Origin: Buttiauxella gaviniae ATCC 51604 | Lineage (GTDB): Bacteria > Pseudomonadota > Gammaproteobacteria > Enterobacterales > Enterobacteriaceae | Direction: 5' to 3' | DNA length: 64,000 nucleotides | Assembly: GCF_001654835.1 (NCBI RefSeq) | Contig: NZ_LXEP01000028.1 | Coordinates: 124,001 to 188,000 of the forward strand | Shown: positions 18,628 to 29,687 of the stretch, in pieces | Position numbering within the stretch: the stretch's first letter is position 1 | Layout: each line of letters opens with the position of its first letter | Position numbers and translations under genes: made by a program | Notes under the pieces: model-generated | What the model saw: the letters and a program-made list of their open reading frames with translations, nothing else | Told to the model about the DNA's origin: nothing | Database searches by the model: none

Positions 18628-19950
18628 TTATTGTGCTGCTTGTGTGGCGTTGACTTTGTTCGCGGCAATAACGAAAGGTAAGTAAATTAATGTTGAAATA
18701 GCCAGGCACAATATTCCCACAAAGAGCGCTAGCCAATTTCCTCCCGTTCCGAAAAATGCAATTAATGGGCCGGGGGTTGTCCAGGGAACGGCATAAGCAA
18801 TCGGCGGAATAATCTCCATAGTAACGAAGAAGTAGCCAACTAAAGAGTTAACAAAAGGCACTGTAATAAACGGGATTATTAATATTGGGTTCAGAACCAC
18901 CGGCAGGCCAAAAATAATAGGCTCGTTAATATTAAATAGTCCAGGAACGAAGGCCATTTTTGCCATGTCGCGATAATCGGCGCGGCGTGAGGCAATAAAT
19001 ATTGCTAACAGCAAGCCCAGTGTCATACCTGAGCCACCATAGTTGGCAAAGGCATCGTTTATGCCACCCCAGGTAATTGGGTAAGGTGCTCCCCAGGTCG
19101 TGCCGTTAGATGCGGCAAATGATAAGTTTTCAAGATTGGCTTCAGAGAAGATAGTTTCACGGATAGCTGCAACAGTATTAGGGCCGTGGATACCCAATAC
19201 CCACAGGAAGTTCGCCACTACACCAAGTATTAATACTGCAAAAATATTGGTGCCCATGTTTTTCAGTGGTGCCTGAATGAGTGTGTAAATAAGCTCATTC
19301 AGGCCGTTTGGCGATATCTTCGTCAGGCAGTAGTTAACGACTGAGAAGAAAATCATGACACAGAAAATCGGGATCAGTACTTTAAAAGAACGTGCAACGG
19401 CTGGTGGAACAGCATCAGGCATCGTAATGGTGATTCTAGGGTTGCGCGAAAGCCGGCAAAAAATTTCGCTGGTCAGCATGGCGACAATAATGGCAACAAA
19501 AAGTCCCTGTGGCCCTAAATACTGGGTCGTTAAATAAGCCTGGCCTCCCACCATTTGGTAAGGCGTGTAAACGACAAAGAAAGCACCAATTGCCGTCAGC
19601 CCGCAGAGTAAATCGTCTTGCTGATAATTTATCGCTATATTACGCGCAACCAGGAAGGCAATCATGATGGACATGATGTTGACCGAACCATTCATTACCG
19701 GAGAAAATATTTTTTGCGCTTCAGCTAAGTTCGGGAATAAAGTTCCTAAATGTAATATAGAAGCAATAAAACCATCGGGTGATAGAATGGCAAAGTTAAT
19801 TAAAACAATAAGCGAGCTTGCCATGACGATAGGAAATGACAGAATAAAGGCATCGCGAATAGCAGAGATATGTATCTGAGAATTTAATTTGATCGCGACA
19901 GGGACAAGAATTTTTTCCATGCCGCGTTCAAAGTTATCCATTAAACTCAT
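18628..19950 (-). CDS. PTS EIIC, lactose/cellobiose family
   Basis: A 440-residue membrane permease of the PTS Lac family (ChbC/CelB type), with about 10 hydrophobic segments and motifs such as the loop around WGAPYPITWGGIND, and NINEPIIFGLPVVLNP. It transports a beta-glucoside or diglucoside while EIIB phosphorylates it. The ATG at 19950 follows AAGGGA; a second Met three codons on is less well spaced. A 169-nt gap separates it from the EIIB gene. No EIIA is encoded in the window, so a ChbA-type protein from elsewhere would be needed. Confidence 0.92.
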   Translation of the reverse strand: MSLMDNFERGMEKILVPVAIKLNSQIHISAIRDAFILSFPIVMASSLIVLINFAILSPDGFIASILHLGTLFPNLAEAQKIFSPVMNGSVNIMSIMIAFLVARNIAINYQQDDLLCGLTAIGAFFVVYTPYQMVGGQAYLTTQYLGPQGLFVAIIVAMLTSEIFCRLSRNPRITITMPDAVPPAVARSFKVLIPIFCVMIFFSVVNYCLTKISPNGLNELIYTLIQAPLKNMGTNIFAVLILGVVANFLWVLGIHGPNTVAAIRETIFSEANLENLSFAASNGTTWGAPYPITWGGINDAFANYGGSGMTLGLLLAIFIASRRADYRDMAKMAFVPGLFNINEPIIFGLPVVLNPILIIPFITVPFVNSLVGYFFVTMEIIPPIAYAVPWTTPGPLIAFFGTGGNWLALFVGILCLAISTLIYLPFVIAANKVNATQAAQ

Positions 19951-20119
19951 GACGAGTCCCTTGTAGTTATATGGGTATATTGAGGGTTAAGGTATATAAA
20001 TAATGCTGAGTCGAATTTCAGGAAATCATTGCAGTCACCATTTTGACAAAAGAAAATGCCGGTAACTTACACCGGAATTAAATTATGGCTCGTGCACTAA
20101 TGACATAGAATATTAAAGG

Positions 20120-20434
20120 TTAATGACTGGCAAGCAGCATTAAAGCATTGTCTAATACGGTTTTCCCATCCATTTGCCCGTAGTGTTTCATATCAATGAC
20201 GGCGACAGGTATTTTCCCTTGAGTAATTTCTTCTATTTCACTTTTCTGGAAGCGTACCTGTGGCCCCAGCAGCACAATATCCGCTTCATTTTTCTTTATT
20301 CTGTCTTTTGCTTCAGAAATTGCCAGTGCGTTAATATTGACTTCAATATTTCCCGCTACAGCATGTTCTTTCATACGTTTTACGAGCATGCTCGTGGACA
20401 TTCCAGCAGCACAAACCAATAATATATTTTTCAT
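20120..20434 (-). CDS. PTS EIIB, lactose/cellobiose family
   Basis: A 104-residue cytoplasmic EIIB of the ChbB type. The phosphorylated cysteine is Cys8 in the loop CAAGMSTSM. It receives phosphate from an EIIA of the same family and hands it to the sugar carried by the EIIC encoded downstream. ATG follows AGAAGG. It is the first gene of the minus-strand unit and is divergent from the GntR regulator gene. Confidence 0.93.
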   Translation of the reverse strand: MKNILLVCAAGMSTSMLVKRMKEHAVAGNIEVNINALAISEAKDRIKKNEADIVLLGPQVRFQKSEIEEITQGKIPVAVIDMKHYGQMDGKTVLDNALMLLASH

Positions 20435-20501
20435 TTTTACCTTCTCAATATATGTTGATGTTCAGATGCAGGGTAACTTAATGAATATCTAACCAGGCAT
20501 C

Positions 20502-20517
20502 TGCAATTTTGATCACA
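20502..20517. promoter_or_regulatory. Weak CRP-like site in the EIIB/regulator divergent region
   Basis: TGCAA-N6-TCACA: one half-site is perfect and the other matches weakly (3 of 5 by inverted reading). It lies 68 bp upstream of the EIIB start. A catabolite-controlled promoter would be expected here, but the match is only suggestive. Confidence 0.35.
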
Positions 20518-20619
20518 CTTAGTAACGGCTGAGTTGTTTAAAAAAACCAATAAAAATGAACGTATGAATGGCTCCAGCACGGAAAAGAATATAACTTACT
20601 GATTTAAAATGGATTGCGG

Positions 20620-20637
20620 AGGTTCAAAAGTGGTTTA
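20620..20637 (+). promoter_or_regulatory. Candidate operator copy 1 (start of GntR gene)
   Basis: AGGTTCAAAAGTGGTTTA overlaps the ribosome site and first codons of the regulator gene. It matches the sequence at 21489-21506 at 17 of 18 positions. Two GGTT half-sites lie 11 bp apart, about one helical turn. Proposed as an autoregulatory operator; unproven. Confidence 0.45.
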
Positions 20638-21349
20638 CAAAGATGTTGTTAACTTACTCAAAAACAAAATTAGCAGCCCTACCTACAACATTGGCGATAT
20701 TCTCCCATCGGAAAAGGAGCTGGCGGAGTCGTGTAATGTCTCGCGTAACACGTTGAGAAAAGCGCTAAAAGTACTGGAAGACGAGGAATTGATTGAGCGT
20801 AGACATGGCTCGGGAACCTATTTACGCAACAAACATTTCCAGGCTTTCGTTACTCACCTGGACAGCTTCACAGAAATTGCCAGAAGCGAAGGGAAGAAAC
20901 CAGCCAGCCAGGTGCTGAGGTTTGAGTTACAGGCGGCATCAGAGGAAATAGCCATCCGCTTGCAACTGACTGCGGGTGAACCGGTTTATTACTCAAAGCG
21001 GCTACGCCACATTGATAACGTGCCTATGCAGCTTGAGGAAACCTGGCTTTCCGTCAATCGCTTTCCTGACTTGACGGTTAATCACATGAAGAAATCAAAA
21101 TTTTCATACATTGAGGACGAATGTAACGTCGTCATTCAGGGCTGCTATGAGTCCTTCCAACCGGTGCTTCCTTCCCCGGAAATAGCCAAAATGCTTCATA
21201 TCAGCGTTCGTGATCCCATCATTAAAATGGAGACGCAATCTATCGATGAGAGTAACAACCCCATAGATTATTCGATTCTCTACACGAACGTGTTCGAATT
21301 TCAGGTGAAGTATTTCTTACCTCGGAAGATGACCCAATCGGAAAAATGA
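20630..21349 (+). CDS. GntR-family (HutC/UTRA) sugar-responsive regulator
   Basis: A 239-residue regulator. A winged helix-turn-helix (about residues 1-70, with ILPSEKELAESCNVSRNTLRKALK) is followed by a UTRA effector domain that usually binds a phosphorylated sugar. It most likely represses the surrounding beta-glucoside genes. The GTG at 20630 is preferred because GGAGG lies 7 nt before it; an ATG at 20609 would place that site inside the gene. An 18-nt motif overlapping this start recurs before the kinase gene and may be its operator. Confidence 0.88.
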   Translation: MVYKDVVNLLKNKISSPTYNIGDILPSEKELAESCNVSRNTLRKALKVLEDEELIERRHGSGTYLRNKHFQAFVTHLDSFTEIARSEGKKPASQVLRFELQAASEEIAIRLQLTAGEPVYYSKRLRHIDNVPMQLEETWLSVNRFPDLTVNHMKKSKFSYIEDECNVVIQGCYESFQPVLPSPEIAKMLHISVRDPIIKMETQSIDESNNPIDYSILYTNVFEFQVKYFLPRKMTQSEK

Positions 21350-21471
21350 TCCTGATACGGGGCGTTAATTCCGATCATCGATCACACTTCCCGGCAAAAA
21401 AGTTGTTCAGAAAACCCCAAATAAATGCACATGTTGTGATGTTTATTTAGCAGCAGCCTCTAACCTCTTGT

Positions 21472-21506
21472 GTCTTGGCTTTTTTAACAGGTTCAAAAGA
21501 GGTTTA
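21472..21506 (+). promoter_or_regulatory. Candidate operator copy 2 and inverted repeat before bglK
   Basis: AGGTTCAAAAGAGGTTTA at 21489-21506 repeats the motif at the regulator start with one change. An AACCTCTT at 21472-21479 forms an inverted repeat with AAGAGGTT at 21497-21504. The site is about 140 bp before the kinase ATG, suited to control of the bglK-GH1 operon by the GntR-family protein. Confidence 0.5.
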
Positions 21507-21644
21507 AATGCTTATGGGCCGCAACTTGCTAATTGAACTCATGGTTCATTAAGATTGTTTTAGTCATCACGTTCGATAATAAAAAATGAATTAGAACAGT
21601 TATTTTCCCTCTGTTTACCGAGTAATTCTGAAGGAAAGAACCGC

Positions 21645-23980
<2,336 letters not shown>

Positions 23981-24018
23981 TACGTCCTTTATTGCCAATT
24001 TTTATTAAATGCATATCG

Positions 24019-24052
24019 GTGCTGATGGTTTTCTTAACATCAGCACTTTTTT
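24019..24052 (+). terminator. Terminator after the GH1 gene
   Basis: A 9-bp stem GTGCTGATG / CATCAGCAC with a 10-base loop, then six T residues. It closes the bglK-GH1 operon and isolates acnB. Confidence 0.9.
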
Positions 24053-24209
24053 GCATTTGCAGGGTAACCCTCTCCAAAAATAAGGTGAAAAAACGCCTTC
24101 CAGAACCGGCTAATCATCAATTAAAAAGAGGCCAGACGGTCATATCGAAAAGTAATGTTTTGCCCTTAACGATTCAGCAAGTATTTAATGTTGCTTTTTT
24201 GTAAACACA

Positions 24210-24238
24210 TTCACCCCCCCTGAAAATCCTGCTATGCT
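24210..24238 (+). promoter_or_regulatory. Likely acnB promoter
   Basis: TTCACC (-35-like), a 17-bp spacer containing a C-tract, and TATGCT (-10) preceded by TGC, giving an extended -10. It lies about 100 nt before the acnB start. Confidence 0.5.
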
Positions 24239-24340
24239 GCCCGTCGCGGTACCGGGCATTTACCCTACAAACTGCTGTCTCACAGGAGCGTGAAGATAAT
24301 AGCCGGAACCGAAATGACAATGAGAGCGAGGAGAACCGTC

Positions 24341-26938
24341 GTGCTAGAAGAATACCGTAAGCACGTAGCCGAACGTGCTGCAGATGGGATTGTTCCAAAA
24401 CCTTTAGAAGCATCCCAAATGGCCGCACTGGTCGAGCTGCTGAAATCCCCGCCAGCGGGTGAAGAAGAATTCCTTTTAGATCTTATTACCAATCGTGTTC
24501 CGCCAGGCGTTGATGAAGCCGCCTACGTTAAAGCCGGTTTCCTGGCTGCCCTCACTAAAGGTGAGGCTACCTCCCCGTTAATCTCCCCAGAGAAAGCTGT
24601 AGAACTGCTTGGCACTATGCAAGGTGGCTACAACATTCACCCTCTGATTGACGCGCTGGATAACGAAAAGCTGGCAGCTATTGCCGCTAAAGCCCTGTCC
24701 CACACGCTGCTGATGTTTGATAACTTCTACGATGTGGAAGAAAAAGCAAAAGCGGGCAATACCCACGCACAAAAAGTGCTGAAATCCTGGGCTGATGCTG
24801 AGTGGTTCCTCTCTCGCCCGAAACTGGCTGAGAAAATCACCGTTACCGTATTTAAAGTTACCGGTGAAACAAACACCGATGACCTCTCTCCGGCACCAGA
24901 TGCCTGGTCACGCCCGGATATCCCTCTGCACACTTTAGCGATGCTGAAAAACGCCCGTGAAGGTATCGAGCCCGATCAACCTGGTAGTGTTGGCCCGATC
25001 AAACAGATTGAAGCGTTAAACCAAAAAGGTTTCCCGCTGGCTTACGTGGGCGACGTTGTAGGTACCGGTTCTTCGCGTAAATCTGCGACTAACTCCGTGC
25101 TGTGGTTCATGGGTGATGACATCCCGAACGTGCCGAACAAGCGCGGCGGCGGTGTGGTGCTCGGTGGCAAAATCGCGCCAATCTTCTTTAACACTATGGA
25201 AGATGCGGGTGCGCTGCCAATCGAAGTTGACGTCAACGACCTGAACATGGGCGATGTTATTGACATCTATCCATACAAAGGCGAAGTGCGTAACCACGAA
25301 ACCAACGCTGTTATTGCTAATTTTGAGCTGAAAACTGACGTGCTGCTCGACGAAGTCCGTGCTGGCGGTCGTATTCCGTTGATCATTGGCCGCGGTCTGA
25401 CGACTAAAGCGCGTGAAGCGCTGGATCTGCCACGCAGCGAAGTGTTTGTTCAGGCTAAAGATGTTGTCGCCAGTACTCGCGGCTTCTCTCTGGCGCAGAA
25501 AATGGTTGGCCGTGCCTGCGGCGTGGACGGTATTCGCCCAAATCAGTACTGCGAACCAAAAATGACTTCTGTGGGTTCTCAGGACACCACCGGTCCAATG
25601 ACCCGTGATGAGCTTAAAGACCTCGCATGCCTGGGCTTCTCTGCTGACCTGGTAATGCAGTCCTTCTGCCACACTGCGGCTTATCCAAAGCCGGTAGATG
25701 TGAATACTCACCACACACTGCCTGACTTCATCATGAACCGTGGCGGCGTCTCGCTGCGTCCGGGCGACGGTGTTATCCACTCCTGGTTGAACCGTATGCT
25801 GCTGCCTGATACCGTCGGTACGGGTGGTGACTCCCACACTCGCTTCCCTATCGGGATTTCCTTCCCGGCGGGTTCTGGCCTGGTGGCGTTTGCTGCGGCT
25901 ACTGGTGTGATGCCACTGGATATGCCTGAGTCGGTGCTGGTGCGCTTTAAAGGTAAAATGCAGCCGGGTATCACTCTGCGCGACCTGGTTCACGCCATCC
26001 CGCTGTATGCGATTAAACAGGGCCTGCTGACCGTTGAGAAGAAGGGTAAGAAAAACATCTTCTCTGGCCGCATCCTGGAAATCGAAGGCCTGCCAACTCT
26101 GAAAGTAGAGCAAGCGTTTGAGCTGACCGATGCTTCCGCTGAGCGTTCAGCTGCTGGTTGTACCATCAAGTTGGATCGCGAGCCGATCGAAGAATATCTG
26201 AGCTCTAACATTGTGTTGCTGAAGTGGATGATCGCAGAAGGTTACGGCGATCGTCGTACGCTTGAGCGCCGTATCCAGGGCATGGAAAAATGGCTGGCCG
26301 ATCCTCAGTTGCTGGAAGCCGATGCCGATGCGGAATACGCAGAGATCATCGAAATCGATCTGAACGATATCAAAGAGCCAATCCTTTGTGCACCAAACGA
26401 TCCTGACGACGCGCGTCTGCTGTCTGATGTAGCTGGCGAGAAAATCGATGAAGTATTTATCGGTTCTTGCATGACCAACATCGGCCACTTCCGTGCGGCA
26501 GGTAAACTGCTCGATAGCCACAAAGGCCAGTTGCCGACTCGTCTATGGGTTGCACCACCAACGCGTATGGATGCCGCTCAGTTGACTGAAGAAGGCTACT
26601 ACAGTGTATTTGGTAAGAGCGGTGCGCGTATCGAAATCCCGGGCTGTTCACTGTGCATGGGTAACCAGGCGCGTGTAGCAGACGGTTCAACCGTGGTTTC
26701 AACGTCTACCCGTAACTTCCCTAACCGTTTAGGGACCGGTGCGAACGTATTCCTGGCTTCTGCAGAACTGGCCGCAGTGGCTTCACTGCTGGGCAAACTG
26801 CCAACGCCTGACGAGTACCAGACCTTTATGGCGCAAGTCGATAAGACTGCGGTAGATACTTACCGTTACCTGAACTTCGACAAACTTTCTCAGTACACCG
26901 AGAAGGCAGACGGCGTGATTTTCCAGACTGCGGTATAA
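24341..26938 (+). CDS. acnB: Aconitate hydratase B
   Basis: An 865-residue 4Fe-4S enzyme that isomerises citrate to isocitrate in the TCA cycle; the apo form is known to bind RNA. The order is the AcnB type: HEAT-like domain, swivel domain, then the cluster-bearing catalytic domains. The cluster cysteines are in [10 protein letters not shown] and [10 protein letters not shown]. The start is GTG at 24341, since AGGAGA lies just upstream and this gives exactly the E. coli length and N-terminus ([12 protein letters not shown] after the initiator). An ATG at 24290 would add 17 unconserved residues. A terminator follows. Confidence 0.97.
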   Translation: MLEEYRKHVAERAADGIVPKPLEASQMAALVELLKSPPAGEEEFLLDLITNRVPPGVDEAAYVKAGFLAALTKGEATSPLISPEKAVELLGTMQGGYNIHPLIDALDNEKLAAIAAKALSHTLLMFDNFYDVEEKAKAGNTHAQKVLKSWADAEWFLSRPKLAEKITVTVFKVTGETNTDDLSPAPDAWSRPDIPLHTLAMLKNAREGIEPDQPGSVGPIKQIEALNQKGFPLAYVGDVVGTGSSRKSATNSVLWFMGDDIPNVPNKRGGGVVLGGKIAPIFFNTMEDAGALPIEVDVNDLNMGDVIDIYPYKGEVRNHETNAVIANFELKTDVLLDEVRAGGRIPLIIGRGLTTKAREALDLPRSEVFVQAKDVVASTRGFSLAQKMVGRACGVDGIRPNQYCEPKMTSVGSQDTTGPMTRDELKDLACLGFSADLVMQSFCHTAAYPKPVDVNTHHTLPDFIMNRGGVSLRPGDGVIHSWLNRMLLPDTVGTGGDSHTRFPIGISFPAGSGLVAFAAATGVMPLDMPESVLVRFKGKMQPGITLRDLVHAIPLYAIKQGLLTVEKKGKKNIFSGRILEIEGLPTLKVEQAFELTDASAERSAAGCTIKLDREPIEEYLSSNIVLLKWMIAEGYGDRRTLERRIQGMEKWLADPQLLEADADAEYAEIIEIDLNDIKEPILCAPNDPDDARLLSDVAGEKIDEVFIGSCMTNIGHFRAAGKLLDSHKGQLPTRLWVAPPTRMDAAQLTEEGYYSVFGKSGARIEIPGCSLCMGNQARVADGSTVVSTSTRNFPNRLGTGANVFLASAELAAVASLLGKLPTPDEYQTFMAQVDKTAVDTYRYLNFDKLSQYTEKADGVIFQTAV

Positions 26939-26957
26939 CATTTACCCAATCTGCGAC

Positions 26958-26983
26958 AAGGGAGGCTTAGGCCTCCCTTTTTA
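26958..26983 (+). terminator. Terminator after acnB
   Basis: AAGGGAGGC / GCCTCCCTT stem with TTAG loop and a T run, 19 bases past the stop codon. Confidence 0.9.
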
Positions 26984-27090
26984 TTTGCCACGCGCGGACC
27001 TGAACGCTGTTTTTCGCCGACTTTGCTGCGATAATTACCTTATACGCTAAGGGGTACTGCATTTCCCCAGGCAGGGTAGAGGAAAACACC

Positions 27091-27456
27091 ATGGAATATG
27101 AATTTTTGCGTGATGTCACCGGTTTGGTGAAAGTGCGTATGTCGATGGGTCATGAAGTGGTGGGCCATTGGTTTAACGAAGAAGTGAAAGATAATCTCGG
27201 CCTGCTTGATGAAGTAGAAGAAGCGGCAAATTCAGTGAAAGGTAGCGAGCGCCAGTGGCAACGTGTCGGGCATGAATACACAGTGTTGCTCGATGGTGAA
27301 GAAGTGATGATTCGCGCCAATCAGCTGGAAATTTCAGGTGATGAAATGGAAGAAGGGATGAACTACTACGATGAAGAGAGTTTGTCATTCTGCGGCGTTG
27401 AGGATTTTCTGCAGGTTGTAAACGCATACCGAGAGTTTATCGCACAGAACCGATGA
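27091..27456 (+). CDS. yacL: YacL, UPF0231 family protein
   Basis: A 121-residue acidic protein matching E. coli YacL (UPF0231), with the conserved start [11 protein letters not shown] and the ending [12 protein letters not shown]. It has no signal or membrane segment. The function is unknown. It lies just after acnB as in E. coli. The ATG at 27091 follows GAGGAAAACACC. Confidence 0.93.
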   Translation: MEYEFLRDVTGLVKVRMSMGHEVVGHWFNEEVKDNLGLLDEVEEAANSVKGSERQWQRVGHEYTVLLDGEEVMIRANQLEISGDEMEEGMNYYDEESLSFCGVEDFLQVVNAYREFIAQNR

Positions 27457-27473
27457 CTTGTTTTTAAAGCAGT

Positions 27474-27505
27474 GTCCCAAAAGCCTGGGTGAAGACTTTT
27501 GGGAC
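27474..27505. other. Perfect hairpin between yacL and yacC
   Basis: GTCCCAAAAG and CTTTTGGGAC form a 10-bp inverted repeat with a 12-base loop, between the convergent stops of yacL and yacC. No clear T-tract. It may act as a shared terminator. This short gap is where speD-speE lies in E. coli. Confidence 0.6.
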
Positions 27506-27541
27506 GGCATAACTTTCCGCAAAGGGCTATGGAAGTTCGGG

Positions 27542-27889
27542 CTATTTCACGTAGGCGAGCAAGCTGAGCGAGTCCCGGGCAAGGGATTTGCATTTCTTGG
27601 CAGTTGGAATGGCAATACCGCTTAAATCACGATAGCTATCTTCGCCAAGCGCCTTCATGTTGAAGGTGTCGTAGTTGCTCAAATCCCACTGGTTTTGCTG
27701 GGCAAAAAAGACCAATGCGCGGCGAATTTGTCCGTTAGGCAGGTTTTGGTAGCCACAATCATTTTTCAGGAACACAAATACCGCAGTAAGATCGGCCATA
27801 TCTTCTGCTTCAGACTCGCTAAGTGCCTGACTGCTGGTGGAAAAAGCCAGCAACAAACCCAGAATTAACGCCCTAACTCCCATCTTCAT
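27542..27889 (-). CDS. yacC: YacC, exported PulS/OutS-like protein
   Basis: A 115-residue exported protein with a 22-residue signal peptide ending SSQA, then LSESEAEDMADLTAVFVFLK, nearly identical to E. coli YacC. The family is related to PulS/OutS pilotins, but no lipobox is seen, so it is probably a soluble periplasmic protein with a disulfide (Cys in NDCGYQ and KKCKSL). Function unknown. The ATG at 27889 gives the E. coli length; an upstream GTG at 27901 is less likely. Confidence 0.92.
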   Translation of the reverse strand: MKMGVRALILGLLLAFSTSSQALSESEAEDMADLTAVFVFLKNDCGYQNLPNGQIRRALVFFAQQNQWDLSNYDTFNMKALGEDSYRDLSGIAIPTAKKCKSLARDSLSLLAYVK

Positions 27890-27969
27890 CACATCTACCA
27901 CTTTTTATCAGATACGAAACGTTAACACAGTTAAATGAGACACGACGAGAATTATTATCTGCTCTAAAC

Positions 27970-28000
27970 TTGACCTTCCTGTAAGGGCAGGGTTTATGCT
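27970..28000 (+). promoter_or_regulatory. CueR-type promoter of cueO
   Basis: TTGACC (-35) and TATGCT (-10) are separated by 19 bp, the long spacing used by MerR-family activators. The spacer holds the CueR-like dyad ACCTTCC...GCAGGGT. CueR bound to Cu(I) would distort it to activate cueO, as in E. coli. Confidence 0.88.
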
Positions 28001-28033
28001 TAATGGCACGCCTGCAACCTAAAGGAATTGAAT

Positions 28034-29611
28034 ATGCATCGCCGTGATTTTCTAAAATATTCTGCTGCCATTGGTGCGTTTAGCGCCTTACCGCTCTGGA
28101 GTAAAGCGGCACTGGCCGCTGATAGACCCGCACTACCGATCCCCGAAATTCTCGCCCCTGATGCAAAGAATAGCATTCGTTTAGCTGTGCAAGCGGGCAA
28201 AAGCACATTCAATGGAAAAACTGCCACTACTTGGGGCTATAACGGCAACTTGCTAGGTCCTGCTTTGCAACTGACTCAGGGCGAAGAGGTCACCGTTGAG
28301 ATTAATAATAACCTCACAGAAGAAACCACGGTTCACTGGCATGGTTTAGAAGTTCCCGGTGATGTTGACGGTGGGCCACAAGGCGTAATTGCCGCAGGTG
28401 GTAAACGCTCCGTGAAATTTACGCCACAACAACGCGCTGCTACTTGTTGGTTCCACCCACATCAGCATGGCAAAACAGGCCATCAGGTTGCGATGGGACT
28501 CACAGGGTTGGTATTAATCGATGATAAAGAAAGTCGCGCGCTACGCTTACCAAAACAGTGGGGCATCGATGATGTTCCGCTGATTATTCAAGACAAACGC
28601 TTTGCTGCCGATGGGCAAATTGATTATCAGCTAGATGTGATGAGTGCCGCAGTCGGCTGGTTTGGCGACAATCTGCTGTGCAATGGCGTGGTTTATCCTC
28701 AGCATGCCAACCCACGTGGTTGGTTGCGTTTGCGTTTGCTCAATGGTTGTAACGCGCGTTCGCTCAATATAGCGGCTAGCGATAACCGCCCGCTGTACGT
28801 GATAGCCAGTGATGGTGGCTTACTCACGGAACCAGTGAAAGTCACTGAACTCCCTCTGTTGATGGGCGAGCGTTTCGAAGTGCTGGTGGATACGAGTGAC
28901 GGTAAGGCGTTTGATATCGTCACGCTGCCAGTCAAACAAATGGGTATGACGGTTGAGCCTTTCGACAAACCCCAGCCCATAGTGCACATTCAACCACTGA
29001 TTATTGCGGCGTCCGGCGAAATGCCAGACACACTGGTTACCGTACCGGCAGTGCCAAATATTGAAGGGATCACCGAGCGCTGGCTGCAACTGATGATGGA
29101 CCCTATGCTAGATATGATGGGGATGCAGGCGCTGATGGACAAATATGGTCAGCAGGCAATGGCGGGTATGAACATGGCCGGGCATGGCAACATGGGTAAT
29201 ATGGGCCAGATGGATCATGGGAAGATGAACCATGGCGGAATGAACCACGGCAAGCAGGGCTTCGATTTCCACAATGCCAACAAGATTAACGGCAAAGCAT
29301 TTGATATGAACACGCCAGTGTTTGCTGCCAAAAAAGGCAAATACGAGAAATGGACGATTTCCGGTGAGGGTGACATGATGCTTCACCCATTCCATATTCA
29401 CGGCACGCAGTTCCGCATCCTGAGTGAAAATGGCCAACCGGTAGCGGCCCATCGTCAAGGCTGGAAAGATACGGTTCGAGTAGAAGGTGGGCGCAGTGAA
29501 GTGTTGGTGAAGTTCGATCATGCGGCTTCTAAAGATCAAGCGTATATGGCGCACTGCCATCTGCTGGAGCATGAAGATACCGGTATGATGCTTGGCTTTA
29601 CGGTGGCATAA
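28034..29611 (+). CDS. cueO: Multicopper oxidase CueO
   Basis: A 525-residue periplasmic oxidase that converts Cu(I) to less toxic Cu(II). A Tat signal (RRDFLK, residues 3-8) exports it folded. Copper ligands appear in [29 protein letters not shown] and [14 protein letters not shown]. The Met-rich Cu(I)-binding segment (about 355-400) is long, with repeated [12 protein letters not shown] and MNHGK units, making the protein slightly longer than E. coli CueO (516). ATG at 28034 follows AAGGA; the TTG six bases earlier is not used. CueR-type promoter upstream. Confidence 0.97.
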   Translation: MHRRDFLKYSAAIGAFSALPLWSKAALAADRPALPIPEILAPDAKNSIRLAVQAGKSTFNGKTATTWGYNGNLLGPALQLTQGEEVTVEINNNLTEETTVHWHGLEVPGDVDGGPQGVIAAGGKRSVKFTPQQRAATCWFHPHQHGKTGHQVAMGLTGLVLIDDKESRALRLPKQWGIDDVPLIIQDKRFAADGQIDYQLDVMSAAVGWFGDNLLCNGVVYPQHANPRGWLRLRLLNGCNARSLNIAASDNRPLYVIASDGGLLTEPVKVTELPLLMGERFEVLVDTSDGKAFDIVTLPVKQMGMTVEPFDKPQPIVHIQPLIIAASGEMPDTLVTVPAVPNIEGITERWLQLMMDPMLDMMGMQALMDKYGQQAMAGMNMAGHGNMGNMGQMDHGKMNHGGMNHGKQGFDFHNANKINGKAFDMNTPVFAAKKGKYEKWTISGEGDMMLHPFHIHGTQFRILSENGQPVAAHRQGWKDTVRVEGGRSEVLVKFDHAASKDQAYMAHCHLLEHEDTGMMLGFTVA

Positions 29612-29645
29612 AAAAGGCGGATGAACAGAAGTCTGTTCATCCGCC
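29610..29645. terminator. Terminator between cueO and gcd
   Basis: A 14-bp perfect inverted repeat (29616-29629 with 29632-29645). On the minus strand it is followed by six T residues, so it ends gcd; cueO probably also stops here. Confidence 0.85.
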
Positions 29646-29651
29646 AGTTTC

Positions 29652-29681
29652 GTAGGTCGGATAAGTGCTGCGCTATCCGAC
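29652..29681. repeat. REP-like element
   Basis: GTAGGTCGGATAAG followed by a stem closing with TATCCGAC. This matches the REP (palindromic unit) pattern of enterobacteria and is followed by a T run on the plus strand. It lies between the convergent cueO and gcd genes, a usual REP setting. Confidence 0.75.
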
Positions 29682-29687
29682 AGTTTT

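Larger units (their letters stand above)
23981..24340 (+). other. GH1-acnB intergenic region
   Basis: About 360 bases without a protein gene. The left end holds the GH1 terminator. The middle (24060-24200) shows nothing recognisable. The right part contains the likely acnB promoter and a roughly 100-nt leader. An in-frame extension of acnB to 24290 exists but lacks homology support. Confidence 0.6.
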
